Origin: Clostridia bacterium
GTDB lineage: Bacteria > Bacillota > Clostridia > Christensenellales > UBA1242
Assembly: GCA_017650795.1 (NCBI GenBank)
Contig: JAGCEE010000240.1
Coordinates: 1 to 10,009 of the forward strand
DNA: 10,009 bases
Direction: 5' to 3'
Part shown: positions 1-5,820 of the stretch, in pieces
Layout: each line of letters starts with the position of its first letter
How positions within the stretch are numbered: the stretch's first letter is position 1
Notes under the pieces: generated by a model
Told to the model about the DNA's origin: nothing
The model's database searches: none
What the model saw: the letters and a program-made list of their open reading frames with translations, nothing else
Translations under genes and position numbers: made by a program

Positions 1-582
1 AAAGATTTCAATTTCCCTTTCATATCATTAAAAGATCATGGGGATGAAATAATAAAAAATCAAATAGAAAAAGATATTATAGATTACTGGCAAAATAATA
101 ATCCACAAAATCGTAATAGAATTTATAGCAATATAAGAGGTTTGATTCTTACAACAATATGTTTTTTTGAAATTAAAAAAAATATAGGAAAAGATAATGA
201 AGAAGAATTTGCAAAATTATTTAGAGAAAAAAATGAAACTCTTGATATAGACTGTAAAAATCTTTTACAAAAAACATGTAAAGAAAGGAATTACAAATCG
301 AGTTACTTATTCAAAAAATTTGAAAGTGATTTAAAATCAGGAGACTTAGATTTTCAATCTTTAGTATCAATAGTAGAGTTTTTATTCTTAAATAATAAGA
401 TGGAATTTAATGATTTTGCTGACTCAACTATAATTTCGATCTGTAGCAAAAGCGATGATTTTTCAGTGTTAACCTCGGATAAAGATTGGCAAGAATTTGT
501 TAAAATTTCACGAGATAAGTTTCACGGTGCAAAGAATAGTTATGATGGTTTATGTAAATTTTACAAACATATAGGCTATTAA
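1..582 (+). CDS. Partial protein with PIN-like C-terminal motifs
   Basis: The frame is open from base 1, so the gene starts left of the window; 193 C-terminal residues are visible. The TTG at 142 is in frame but has no ribosome binding site and is almost certainly internal. I do not recognise the whole protein. Residues 137-163 of the visible part (NDFAD, then hydrophobic residues, then LTSDKDW) resemble the end of a PIN nuclease domain, where an ND..D motif and a TxD motif supply acidic metal ligands. The rest is lysine-rich and mostly helical in look. No signal peptide or membrane segment is seen. PIN domains cut RNA and occur in toxin-antitoxin and defence modules, which would suit accessory DNA, but the match is by eye only. 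It reads towards the tRNA scar and has no obvious terminator. Confidence 0.7.
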   Translation, partial: KDFNFPFISLKDHGDEIIKNQIEKDIIDYWQNNNPQNRNRIYSNIRGLILTTICFFEIKKNIGKDNEEEFAKLFREKNETLDIDCKNLLQKTCKERNYKSSYLFKKFESDLKSGDLDFQSLVSIVEFLFLNNKMEFNDFADSTIISICSKSDDFSVLTSDKDWQEFVKISRDKFHGAKNSYDGLCKFYKHIGY

Positions 583-785
583 TTTTAAGTAACATTTTTT
601 GAAAATGCACCCAAACCATAAAATCTCGTAAAAGTTCACCATTTGTTCACCGTGGATTTGAAAAGGATTGTGTTAAAGATAAAAAAGTTAGCCGTTTTAG
701 TTAAGTTATTGTATATTTTTGACTAAGTTTTTCATAAGAATTGCGATTTTTGATATGAAATAGATTAAAATTATAATTTTTCGTT
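583..785. other. Non-coding end of element with paired heptamers
   Basis: No convincing gene or RNA is seen in this AT-rich gap between the partial PIN-like gene and the tRNA scar. The only ordered feature is the heptamer GTTCACC occurring twice (634-640 and 645-651), with starts 11 bases apart, about one turn of the helix. Short spaced repeats next to a tRNA attachment site are the usual form of integrase arm-binding sites, so this could be one, but two heptamers are weak evidence. Confidence 0.3.
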
Positions 786-787
786 GC

Positions 788-833
788 TCCTAAGGTGGGT
801 TTGTCGGAGGTTCGAATCCTCTCTGGGGCACCA
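788..833 (+). other. 3' tRNA fragment, probable attachment site
   Basis: Bases 806-822 form a T-arm (GGAGG, loop TTCGAAT, CCTCT, with one G-U pair). Bases 823-829 (CTGGGGC) would be the 3' acceptor strand, 830 the discriminator A and 831-833 CCA. No 5' acceptor strand (GCCCCAG expected), D-arm or paired anticodon stem precedes it, so it is not a working tRNA. The bases at 787-793 (CTCCTAA) look like the anticodon loop of tRNA-Arg(CCU), but that leaves 12 bases before the T-stem where 9 or 10 are usual, and the 5' stem does not pair. The parent tRNA is therefore uncertain and the shared core may begin nearer to 800. Confidence 0.75.
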
Positions 834-836
834 ATT

Positions 837-858
837 GCAGTCACCTGACTGCTTTTTT
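837..858 (+). terminator. Terminator after the tRNA fragment
   Basis: A 6-bp perfect stem (GCAGTC at 837-842, GACTGC at 847-852) with a 4-base loop is followed by six T. It lies 4 bases after the CCA, as the terminator of a tRNA gene would. This suggests that DNA to the right of 833 is the original flank of the tRNA locus. Confidence 0.8.
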
Positions 859-874
859 ATTTATTTTTATTTTT

Positions 875-921
875 TTGAATACAGTTCATAAATATTTATG
901 CTATAATATATTTATAGGAGG
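875..921 (+). promoter_or_regulatory. Extended -10 promoter and RBS of nuclease gene
   Basis: A perfect -10 box TATAAT at 902-907 is preceded by TGC, giving an extended -10. The nearest -35-like box, TTGAAT at 875-880, is 21 bases away, too far for a normal spacer, so the extended -10 probably carries the promoter. AGGAGG at 916-921 is a full ribosome binding site 6 bases before the ATG at 928. The transcript leader would be only about 15 bases. Confidence 0.7.
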
Positions 922-927
922 ACCGAC

Positions 928-2127
928 ATGACTAATGATGAGAAGATGAAAGCAATAAATGATTTGGTCTCAGATATAGATTGTCTAGAACCATTACACG
1001 AATGGACTAATGATTTAAATATTTTTAGTATGCTTAAACTTGATCGTGTAGAAATTAGACATAGTAATATGCTCTCATGGTTACTTAATCCGAATGAATT
1101 ACACGGATTGAATGATAAATTACTAAAGAAGTTTTTAATATATGCAACTAAGGGTACAAATATTAACATTATGAAAAAACTTACTCCTGTAGATGTTGAT
1201 TTAATGAATTTGGACGATGCTGTAGTTTACAGAGAGAAAGATAACATAGATATTTTAATTGTTTCGGAAAGTAGTCAATTGGTTTTAGCAATTGAAAATA
1301 AAATTGGATCATCAGAACATTCTAACCAATTAGAAAAGTATAAAACAGGATTACTTAAAGATTATCCTAACAATTATCATTTTGTTCTGATTTATTTAAC
1401 ACCTGATGGCGAAGAATCATCTGATACTGACAATTGGATCAGTATGAGTTACGAGTTTATTTTAGAAGAAATAAGCAATTTGATTAATATATATAAAATA
1501 TCTGATAAAGCTAGACTTTATATTGAAGATTACATAAAAGCAATAAGGAGAAGCGTTGTGGAAGATAAAGAAATAGTTGATATTTGCAAAAAAATATATT
1601 TTAAACACCAAGAAGCATTTGATTTAATTTTTGAAAATAAACCTGACTTAATTAGCCATATGTCAGATTATATTTACAATTACTTAGTGGAAAATGCTGA
1701 AAAATTTGATATTAATGTTTGGGACAATCATACAAAACATTATGTGAGATTTACTCCAAATAAACTATCAGCTGTTTGTGGACATATGGGAAGTGGTTGG
1801 ATTGCTAATCAAACAAATTTAATAGGATTTGAGTTTCAAATATATGAAGACTCTGGTGTAAACCTTGCAGTAATTATCGGTCCAGCAGATAGTCAATATG
1901 AAGATTATAGACAAAAATTATTTGATGTTGCGGTAAAACATAATTATAAAATGAAAGGTAAAACTCTAAACAATAAGTGGAAAACTATTTTATCAACCAA
2001 CTTTGTTGCAAAAAACAAACTTGACATAAAAGATGAATACATGGAAGACACTATTGAAGTTCCTATCGATAACTACATGAACAATACGCTACCAGGTATA
2101 ATTACAGATTTGCTTGAAGCTTTTTAA
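928..2127 (+). CDS. PD-(D/E)XK nuclease family protein
   Basis: Predicted 399-residue DNA-cutting enzyme of the PD-(D/E)XK superfamily, resembling the stand-alone family Pfam calls PDDEXK_4. The N-terminal block (residues 32-60: NIF, EIRHSNMLSWLLNP, HG) is the hallmark of that family. The catalytic core follows: D108 in NIDILIV, E123 and K125 in IENK, then Q134 and Y138, the QxxxY motif shared with RecB-type nucleases. All key residues are present, so the enzyme should be active. Residues 140-399 have no motif I can name. No signal peptide or membrane segment is seen, so it should be cytoplasmic. The start is set by a perfect AGGAGG 6 bases upstream. It stands alone, with its own promoter and no methylase or helicase partner, beside a tRNA scar and an integrase remnant. 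A defence role is plausible from context only; its target is unknown. Confidence 0.88.
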   Translation: MTNDEKMKAINDLVSDIDCLEPLHEWTNDLNIFSMLKLDRVEIRHSNMLSWLLNPNELHGLNDKLLKKFLIYATKGTNINIMKKLTPVDVDLMNLDDAVVYREKDNIDILIVSESSQLVLAIENKIGSSEHSNQLEKYKTGLLKDYPNNYHFVLIYLTPDGEESSDTDNWISMSYEFILEEISNLINIYKISDKARLYIEDYIKAIRRSVVEDKEIVDICKKIYFKHQEAFDLIFENKPDLISHMSDYIYNYLVENAEKFDINVWDNHTKHYVRFTPNKLSAVCGHMGSGWIANQTNLIGFEFQIYEDSGVNLAVIIGPADSQYEDYRQKLFDVAVKHNYKMKGKTLNNKWKTILSTNFVAKNKLDIKDEYMEDTIEVPIDNYMNNTLPGIITDLLEAF

Positions 2128-2130
2128 ACA

Positions 2131-2168
2131 AAAAAAGCCCCTAAGAGATTATTAGTCTCCTAGGGGCT
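2131..2168. terminator. Bidirectional terminator, nuclease/integrase remnant
   Basis: A 13-bp stem with one mismatch (2136-2148 against 2156-2168, core AGCCCCTA/TAGGGGCT) encloses a 7-base loop. On the minus strand it is followed by seven T, making a strong terminator for the integrase reading frame that ends at 2173. On the + strand the nuclease gene ends just before it, but the downstream sequence is only moderately T-rich. Confidence 0.85.
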
Positions 2169-2172
2169 TATG

Positions 2173-2535
2173 TTATTCAAATATTTTATCCAATATATTA
2201 CCTGCTTTAACATCGCTTGTATGAAGAAAGTGTGAATAAATATCGGTTGTTGTTGAAGCTTTGCCGTGGCCAGCTCTGGCTGATACGGTTTTCATATCCA
2301 CACCAGCCATTAGTTGCAAGGTTATGTTTGCGTGGCGAAATGAGTGAAGCGTGACTATTGGTAAGTCCAGCCCTTGCGAGAGATTTTTGTAGCCATACTC
2401 GTAGCAGTCCTGGACAGATGTCTTTGCCATCTTCTGTGCAGAAGAGTCTGTCTGTGTCGCCAATTTATGTAATAAAAAAGACTTGGTTTGTTTGCCAAAT
2501 CTTTTTTTTGCAAGAATAAATTTACGACTCAACAA
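2173..2535 (-). pseudogene. Tyrosine integrase, C-terminal remnant
   Basis: This is the last third of a phage/ICE-type tyrosine recombinase. Visible are the HSFRH motif (H-x-x-R, second catalytic Arg), AGH in the helix after it, and the tyrosine nucleophile in TDIYSHFL. The N-terminal arm-binding domain, the core-binding domain and the first catalytic Arg are missing; full-length members have roughly 350-400 residues against 120 here. Upstream the frame closes at TAA (2539-2541), two codons before a TTG with no ribosome binding site, so it is a dead 5'-truncated gene. The break coincides with the end of the lipoprotein gene, which overlaps it by 14 bases. The stretch is clearly richer in G and C than its neighbours, a sign of foreign origin. 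It may have belonged to an element at the tRNA scar, but that link is inferred. Confidence 0.88.
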
Positions 2536-3373
2536 AAATTAGTTTTGCGTATACATCATAACCATGGTCTGCATCTGAACAAATACGAATTGTTTGGCTT
2601 AATGTAGCTTGCGTGACAGTTAAGTTAATTGTCCCTCTATTACTAGGGTTTGCCACTTCATGCATTAATGAATATATATAAGTGCTACTAGATGTCGTCA
2701 CATATTTCCAACAAGTTCTTTGAAAAGAATATTTTAATTGCGTTGATTTGCCATCTTCAAATCTATTTGCAGATGTCCTTGGGGCATAAAACTTATATGG
2801 GTTATTTTGGTTGGCATTCACAGTCGTTGTTTCCTGTCCATCTATTGAGTCTGTTGAAATAAGCGATGGCAACTTCTTTATGTTAATAGCACCAGCAAAA
2901 CCATCTTGCCTACAAACATATAAAGTATCATCACTCTGATTATTGTTAGTTGTTATATCAAAACTTATAAAACCAACAGTTTTGGCAGAAAAGTTATTTC
3001 GTTTTGTAATATAAATCTGAACCTCGTTTAACGAATAAAAAACTTTTGATTTTATAAATTCGGCAGTTAAGCTCTTATTGGATTTAACGGATATATTTCT
3101 TGATATATTTTTATCTCCATCACTCCATTTATCAAATTCATAACCGTCATTTGCAACGGCAACAATGGTTATTTCTTCATCTTCGTCGTATGTTCCTGCA
3201 CCATATACTTTGCCGTATGTTTGGTTATTTGATGCAAGCGTAATTGAATATTTTGTAATTGAACCATTACCACCACCATTATTACCATCACTATCGCAAC
3301 CAACAAGCAATACCGAACCACAAACAATAATGAGTGCAAAACATACAAATATGCTTAAAATTTTTCTTTTCAT
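2522..3373 (-). CDS. Lipoprotein with InlB-like repeat domain
   Basis: A 283-residue predicted surface lipoprotein. Residues 1-25 are a signal peptide (KRK, then a hydrophobic stretch) ending in the lipobox LVGC, so Cys26 should be lipidated and the mature protein tethered to the outer face of the membrane. A Gly/Asn-rich linker (27-40) leads to one repeat (about 42-106: YSITLASN...G..YDEDEEITIVAVANDGYEFDKWSDG) of the divergent InlB B-repeat type, common in Gram-positive surface proteins. Residues 110-283 are Ser/Thr/Asn-rich and probably beta-rich; I do not recognise them. The start has a GAGGAG site 6 bases upstream and a good promoter. The C-terminus runs 14 bases into the integrase remnant, so the last residues may be acquired at a recombination joint. 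Role unknown; adhesion or binding is only a guess. Confidence 0.87.
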   Translation of the reverse strand: MKRKILSIFVCFALIIVCGSVLLVGCDSDGNNGGGNGSITKYSITLASNNQTYGKVYGAGTYDEDEEITIVAVANDGYEFDKWSDGDKNISRNISVKSNKSLTAEFIKSKVFYSLNEVQIYITKRNNFSAKTVGFISFDITTNNNQSDDTLYVCRQDGFAGAINIKKLPSLISTDSIDGQETTTVNANQNNPYKFYAPRTSANRFEDGKSTQLKYSFQRTCWKYVTTSSSTYIYSLMHEVANPSNRGTINLTVTQATLSQTIRICSDADHGYDVYAKLIFVES

Positions 3374-3379
3374 AATTTA

Positions 3380-3427
3380 CTCCTCTAAATTCTCTTTTAG
3401 TATAACATATAACAAAAATCAATGCAA
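3380..3427 (-). promoter_or_regulatory. Promoter and RBS of the lipoprotein gene
   Basis: Read on the minus strand: -35 TTGCAT (3422-3427), a 17-base spacer, and -10 TATACT (3399-3404) preceded by TGT, an extended -10. GAGGAG (3380-3385) is the ribosome binding site 6 bases before the ATG. Confidence 0.75.
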
Positions 3428-3445
3428 TAGCAAATAATAAATAAT

Positions 3446-3483
3446 GACAAAAAAAATAGACTATTTGTTAATAGTCTATTTTT
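3446..3483 (-). terminator. Terminator of the membrane protein gene
   Basis: A stem of up to 12 bp (3452-3463 with 3472-3483, core AATAGACTA/TAGTCTATT) encloses an 8-base loop. On the minus strand a run of T follows, ending transcription of the gene whose stop codon is at 3495. Confidence 0.8.
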
Positions 3484-3494
3484 GTTTTTTTTTA

Positions 3495-3908
3495 TTAAAT
3501 CTCGTTTTTTGGATTGTCGCTATTGTTGTTTACATCGGTTCCGTAATATCCAAGACCAAGCATTGTAATTAAATAGATTGCTCCACCAAGGAATGCAATT
3601 ATTATTGAAAGAACTCTGCCTGCATATGGAATAAAGTAAACTGCTCTACAAACAAGTGGTAAAAATGAGAACATTAAAGTAAAGAATATTTGCATGGTGC
3701 CAATACCCTTATCCTTTGCCCCAAGAACGGTAATTAAAACATAGAATAAAACTGCTGCACAAATTACACCTTTAATTACCCAATATATAATTGCACATTC
3801 TTTTGGCATTTCCCAAAAAATATTTAGTATAAAACCAAAACCCACCATAACGCCTATATATAAAAGTGCGCCAAGTATTCCATAAATTATTTTATTTGAT
3901 TTGTTCAT
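3495..3908 (-). CDS. Small four-helix membrane protein, function unknown
   Basis: A 137-residue integral membrane protein with four hydrophobic segments at about residues 7-31, 38-62, 70-93 and 97-119, and a short polar Asn/Asp-rich tail. The loop between helices 2 and 3 carries a basic/acidic patch (GAKDKG). I recognise no family and no catalytic motif. A longer reading from a TTG at 3926 is possible, but the ATG at 3906-3908 has an AAGGGGG ribosome binding site just upstream, and the TTG lies at or before the likely transcription start, so I chose the ATG. It is transcribed alone, between its own terminator and the ychF gene on the same strand. Confidence 0.75.
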   Translation of the reverse strand: MNKSNKIIYGILGALLYIGVMVGFGFILNIFWEMPKECAIIYWVIKGVICAAVLFYVLITVLGAKDKGIGTMQIFFTLMFSFLPLVCRAVYFIPYAGRVLSIIIAFLGGAIYLITMLGLGYYGTDVNNNSDNPKNEI

Positions 3909-3930
3909 AAATCCCCCTTTTGACAATTAT

Positions 3931-3959
3931 AAGTTAGCACATTTTTAACTATTTATCAA
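3931..3959 (-). promoter_or_regulatory. Possible promoter of the membrane protein gene
   Basis: On the minus strand: TTGATA (3954-3959), a 17-base spacer, and TAACTT (3931-3936) preceded by TGC. The -10 is poor but the extended TG and spacing fit. A perfect TATAAT lies at 3926-3931, but it would start the RNA inside the ribosome binding site. Confidence 0.4.
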
Positions 3960-4048
3960 ATAATTTTAACAAAATATATTCTTTACATTAAATAAAGTAA
4001 ATATTTATATGCTCTTTTAAATAATGGTCGTTAGACTACCATCTGCCA

Positions 4049-5140
4049 TTAAACATTAAATCTAAATAGCATCACATCGCCGTCTTGAACAACATAGTCC
4101 TTGCCCTCTATTCTTACTTTTCCATGCTCTTTTGCTTTTAAATACGAACCAGCAGAAACTAAGTCGTCATAGGACACCACCTCGGCCTTAATAAATCCTT
4201 TTTCAAAATCGGTATGAATTTTACCAGCCGCCTGTGGTGCTTTTGTTCCCTTTTTTATTGTCCATGCTCTAACTTCTTGTTCGCCTGCGGTTAAATAACT
4301 CATAAGCCCTAGCAATGAGTATCCAGCAACAACCAATTTTTCCAGTCCACTTTCGGTTATGCCAAGTTCCTGTTTAAACATTTCTCTTTCGTCCAAATCA
4401 AGCTTTGTTAATTCTTCTTCTATTTTGGCGCAAAGCGAAATAACCTCACTGCCCTCTTGCTTTGCAAAATCTTGTACTGCTTTTACATACTTGTTGTCAT
4501 TATTGCCAATGTCTTGCTCGGAAATATTTGCGCAGTAGATAACCGGCTTGGTAGTAATTAGGAAAAACCCATTAACAATCTTCTGCTCTTCGTCAGAAAA
4601 TGCAATGCTTCTTGCTGGTTTGTTATTTTCTAGTGCTTGTTTAATCTTGTTTAAAAGTTCAACTTCCATAATGGCAGTTTTATCGCCAACTTTGATTAGT
4701 TTGTTGCCTTTTTCTAGCCTTTTTGAAACCGATTCCAAATCGGCAAGAATTAACTCTAAGTTAATTATCTCTATATCTCTAATTGGATCCACGCCAGAAT
4801 TGACGTTTATAATATTTGGGTCTTCAAAGCACCTAACAACATGCACAATTGCATCAACTTCTCTTATATGGCTTAAAAACTTATTGCCAAGCCCCTCGCC
4901 CTTGCTTGCACCCGCAACAAGGCCAGCAATATCCACAAACTCTATAACGGCAGGGGTGACCTTTTGCGTGTTATACATTTTAGCCAAAACATCAAGCCTT
5001 TCGTCTTTTACTGCCACAACGCCCACATTTGGCTCTATTGTGCAAAATGGATAATTTGCACTTTCGGCACCTGCCTCGGTGATTGCATTAAACAGAGTGC
5101 TTTTGCCCACATTTGGAAGCCCAACTACACCAATCTTCAT
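4049..5140 (-). CDS. ychF: Redox-regulated ribosome-associated ATPase YchF/OLA1
   Basis: A complete 363-residue member of the Obg-related YchF family, universal P-loop proteins that bind the ribosome and hydrolyse ATP rather than GTP. The G1 loop GLPNVGKST is at residues 7-15, the family NYPF motif at 29-32 and G3 DIAG at 70-73. The hydrophobic residue after DIAG in place of the usual catalytic side chain is a family trait. The nucleotide-specificity motif is NISE (205-208), the NxxE form that explains the ATP preference, instead of the GTPase NKxD. A coiled-coil hairpin follows G3 (about 120-175), and a TGS domain fills the C-terminus (about 280-363). The length is typical. The start has CAGGAG 6 bases upstream. 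It is transcribed alone from a strong promoter divergent from dut. A weak imperfect hairpin at 4023-4042 might terminate it. Housekeeping role; nothing odd. Confidence 0.97.
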   Translation of the reverse strand: MKIGVVGLPNVGKSTLFNAITEAGAESANYPFCTIEPNVGVVAVKDERLDVLAKMYNTQKVTPAVIEFVDIAGLVAGASKGEGLGNKFLSHIREVDAIVHVVRCFEDPNIINVNSGVDPIRDIEIINLELILADLESVSKRLEKGNKLIKVGDKTAIMEVELLNKIKQALENNKPARSIAFSDEEQKIVNGFFLITTKPVIYCANISEQDIGNNDNKYVKAVQDFAKQEGSEVISLCAKIEEELTKLDLDEREMFKQELGITESGLEKLVVAGYSLLGLMSYLTAGEQEVRAWTIKKGTKAPQAAGKIHTDFEKGFIKAEVVSYDDLVSAGSYLKAKEHGKVRIEGKDYVVQDGDVMLFRFNV

Positions 5141-5208
5141 AATTTTCTCCTGTAAAATTTATTTTAACAATGGCATATTAAAAATGCACGTTTTTGTATT
5201 GCAAGTTT

Positions 5209-5237
5209 ATAATAAACACTTAAAAATAAAAAGTCAA
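5209..5237 (-). promoter_or_regulatory. Promoter of ychF
   Basis: On the minus strand: -35 TTGACT (5232-5237), a 17-base spacer, and -10 TATTAT (5209-5214). This is close to the sigma-A consensus and predicts a leader of about 60 bases. It stands back to back with the dut promoter. Confidence 0.75.
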
Positions 5238-5251
5238 ATTATTTAGAATTC

Positions 5252-5303
5252 TTGCCTAAAAAGCCATAAATTTGGTATAATAAAATAGAAAAGAACAAAG
5301 GAG
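5252..5303 (+). promoter_or_regulatory. Promoter and RBS of dut
   Basis: -35 TTGCCT (5252-5257), an 18-base spacer, and a perfect -10 TATAAT (5276-5281) preceded by TGG, an extended -10. AAAGGAG (5297-5303) is the ribosome binding site 6 bases before the ATG at 5310. Confidence 0.8.
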
Positions 5304-5309
5304 AAAAAT

Positions 5310-5762
5310 ATGAAAAAAGTAGTAGAATTTAAAAAATTACACCCAGACGCAATACTTCCAGACTACGCTCATGAGGGCGACGCCGGAATGGATTTGTACA
5401 GTATTCAAGAAGACGAAATTGCACCACTTAGTTGGAAGTTAATTCCAACCGGACTTGCCTGCAAACTCCCACATGGCACAAATGGAGAGGTTCGTTCAAA
5501 AAGCGGAATTGCATTAAAAAATGGAGTATTTGTTTTAAACACTCCCGGAACTGTTGATGAAAATTATAGAGGCGAAATTGGTGTAATTTTATACAATTTA
5601 AACACAAAAGAGCCATTTTTTATTAAAAAAGGGCAAAAAATAGCCCAATTTGTAATAAATGCCATTGAATATGTAAACACAACCGAAGTTGATGAACTGG
5701 ATCAAACATCTCGTGGCGAAGGTGGTTTTGGCTCTTCTGGACTTGGAAAAAACAAAAAATAA
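5310..5762 (+). CDS. dut: Deoxyuridine 5'-triphosphate nucleotidohydrolase (dUTPase)
   Basis: Cytoplasmic trimeric dUTPase that splits dUTP to dUMP and pyrophosphate, keeping uracil out of DNA and feeding dTMP synthesis. All five family motifs are present in the 150 residues: motif 1 GDAGMDLYS (23-31), motif 2 RSKSGIA (62-68), motif 3 GTVDENYRGEI (80-90) with the catalytic D83, motif 4 GQKIAQFV (108-115), and the glycine-rich motif 5 RGEGGFGSSG (135-144) that closes over the phosphates. Motif 2 has Lys where Ser is common, a tolerated variant. Length and order fit the trimeric bacterial enzyme. It is the only core gene here on the + strand, is transcribed alone from its own promoter, and ends in a strong shared terminator. 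Phages also carry dut, but the setting beside ychF favours the host gene. Confidence 0.97.
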   Translation: MKKVVEFKKLHPDAILPDYAHEGDAGMDLYSIQEDEIAPLSWKLIPTGLACKLPHGTNGEVRSKSGIALKNGVFVLNTPGTVDENYRGEIGVILYNLNTKEPFFIKKGQKIAQFVINAIEYVNTTEVDELDQTSRGEGGFGSSGLGKNKK

Positions 5763-5778
5763 TTTTATTTGGTAGTTA

Positions 5779-5814
5779 AAAAAACAAGGCAAAACTAAAT
5801 TTGCCTTGTTTTTT
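5779..5814. terminator. Convergent bidirectional terminator, dut/M16 peptidase
   Basis: A 15-bp perfect inverted repeat (5779-5793 with 5800-5814, core ACAAGGCAAA/TTTGCCTTGT) around a 6-base loop, with A/T tracts giving a T run on both strands. It lies between the stop codons of dut (5762) and the peptidase (5821). Confidence 0.9.
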
Positions 5815-5820
5815 GTTAAA

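Larger units (their letters stand above)
1..833. mobile_element. Right end of a tRNA-integrated element (partial)
   Basis: Inferred, not proven. A 3' tRNA end without its 5' half ends at 833 and is followed by a terminator. When a tyrosine recombinase integrates into the 3' end of a tRNA gene, the intact tRNA stays at one end and a copy of its 3' part marks the other. Since the fragment reads on the + strand, the intact tRNA and the body of the element should lie to the left, outside the window. The part visible here carries one incomplete gene and about 200 non-coding bases. The matching left repeat cannot be seen, so the extent and even the existence of the element rest on this one scar. 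Confidence 0.45.

Noticed and set aside
787..833. Calling the left fragment tRNA-Arg(CCU)
   Set aside because: The anticodon-like CTCCTAA is followed by 12 bases before the T-stem and its 5' stem does not pair, so the parent tRNA stays open.
912..1169. Minus-strand reading frame opposite the nuclease gene
   Set aside because: It lies antisense to the conserved N-terminal part of the nuclease, which has a perfect ribosome binding site and family motifs.
2173..2535. Integrase fragment as a short working gene
   Set aside because: The TTG start has no ribosome binding site, and the first catalytic Arg and both DNA-binding domains are missing.
4023..4042. Strong terminator for ychF
   Set aside because: The inverted repeat ATGGT/ACCAT has an internal mismatch and no real T run on the minus strand, so it is only mentioned as a weak possibility.
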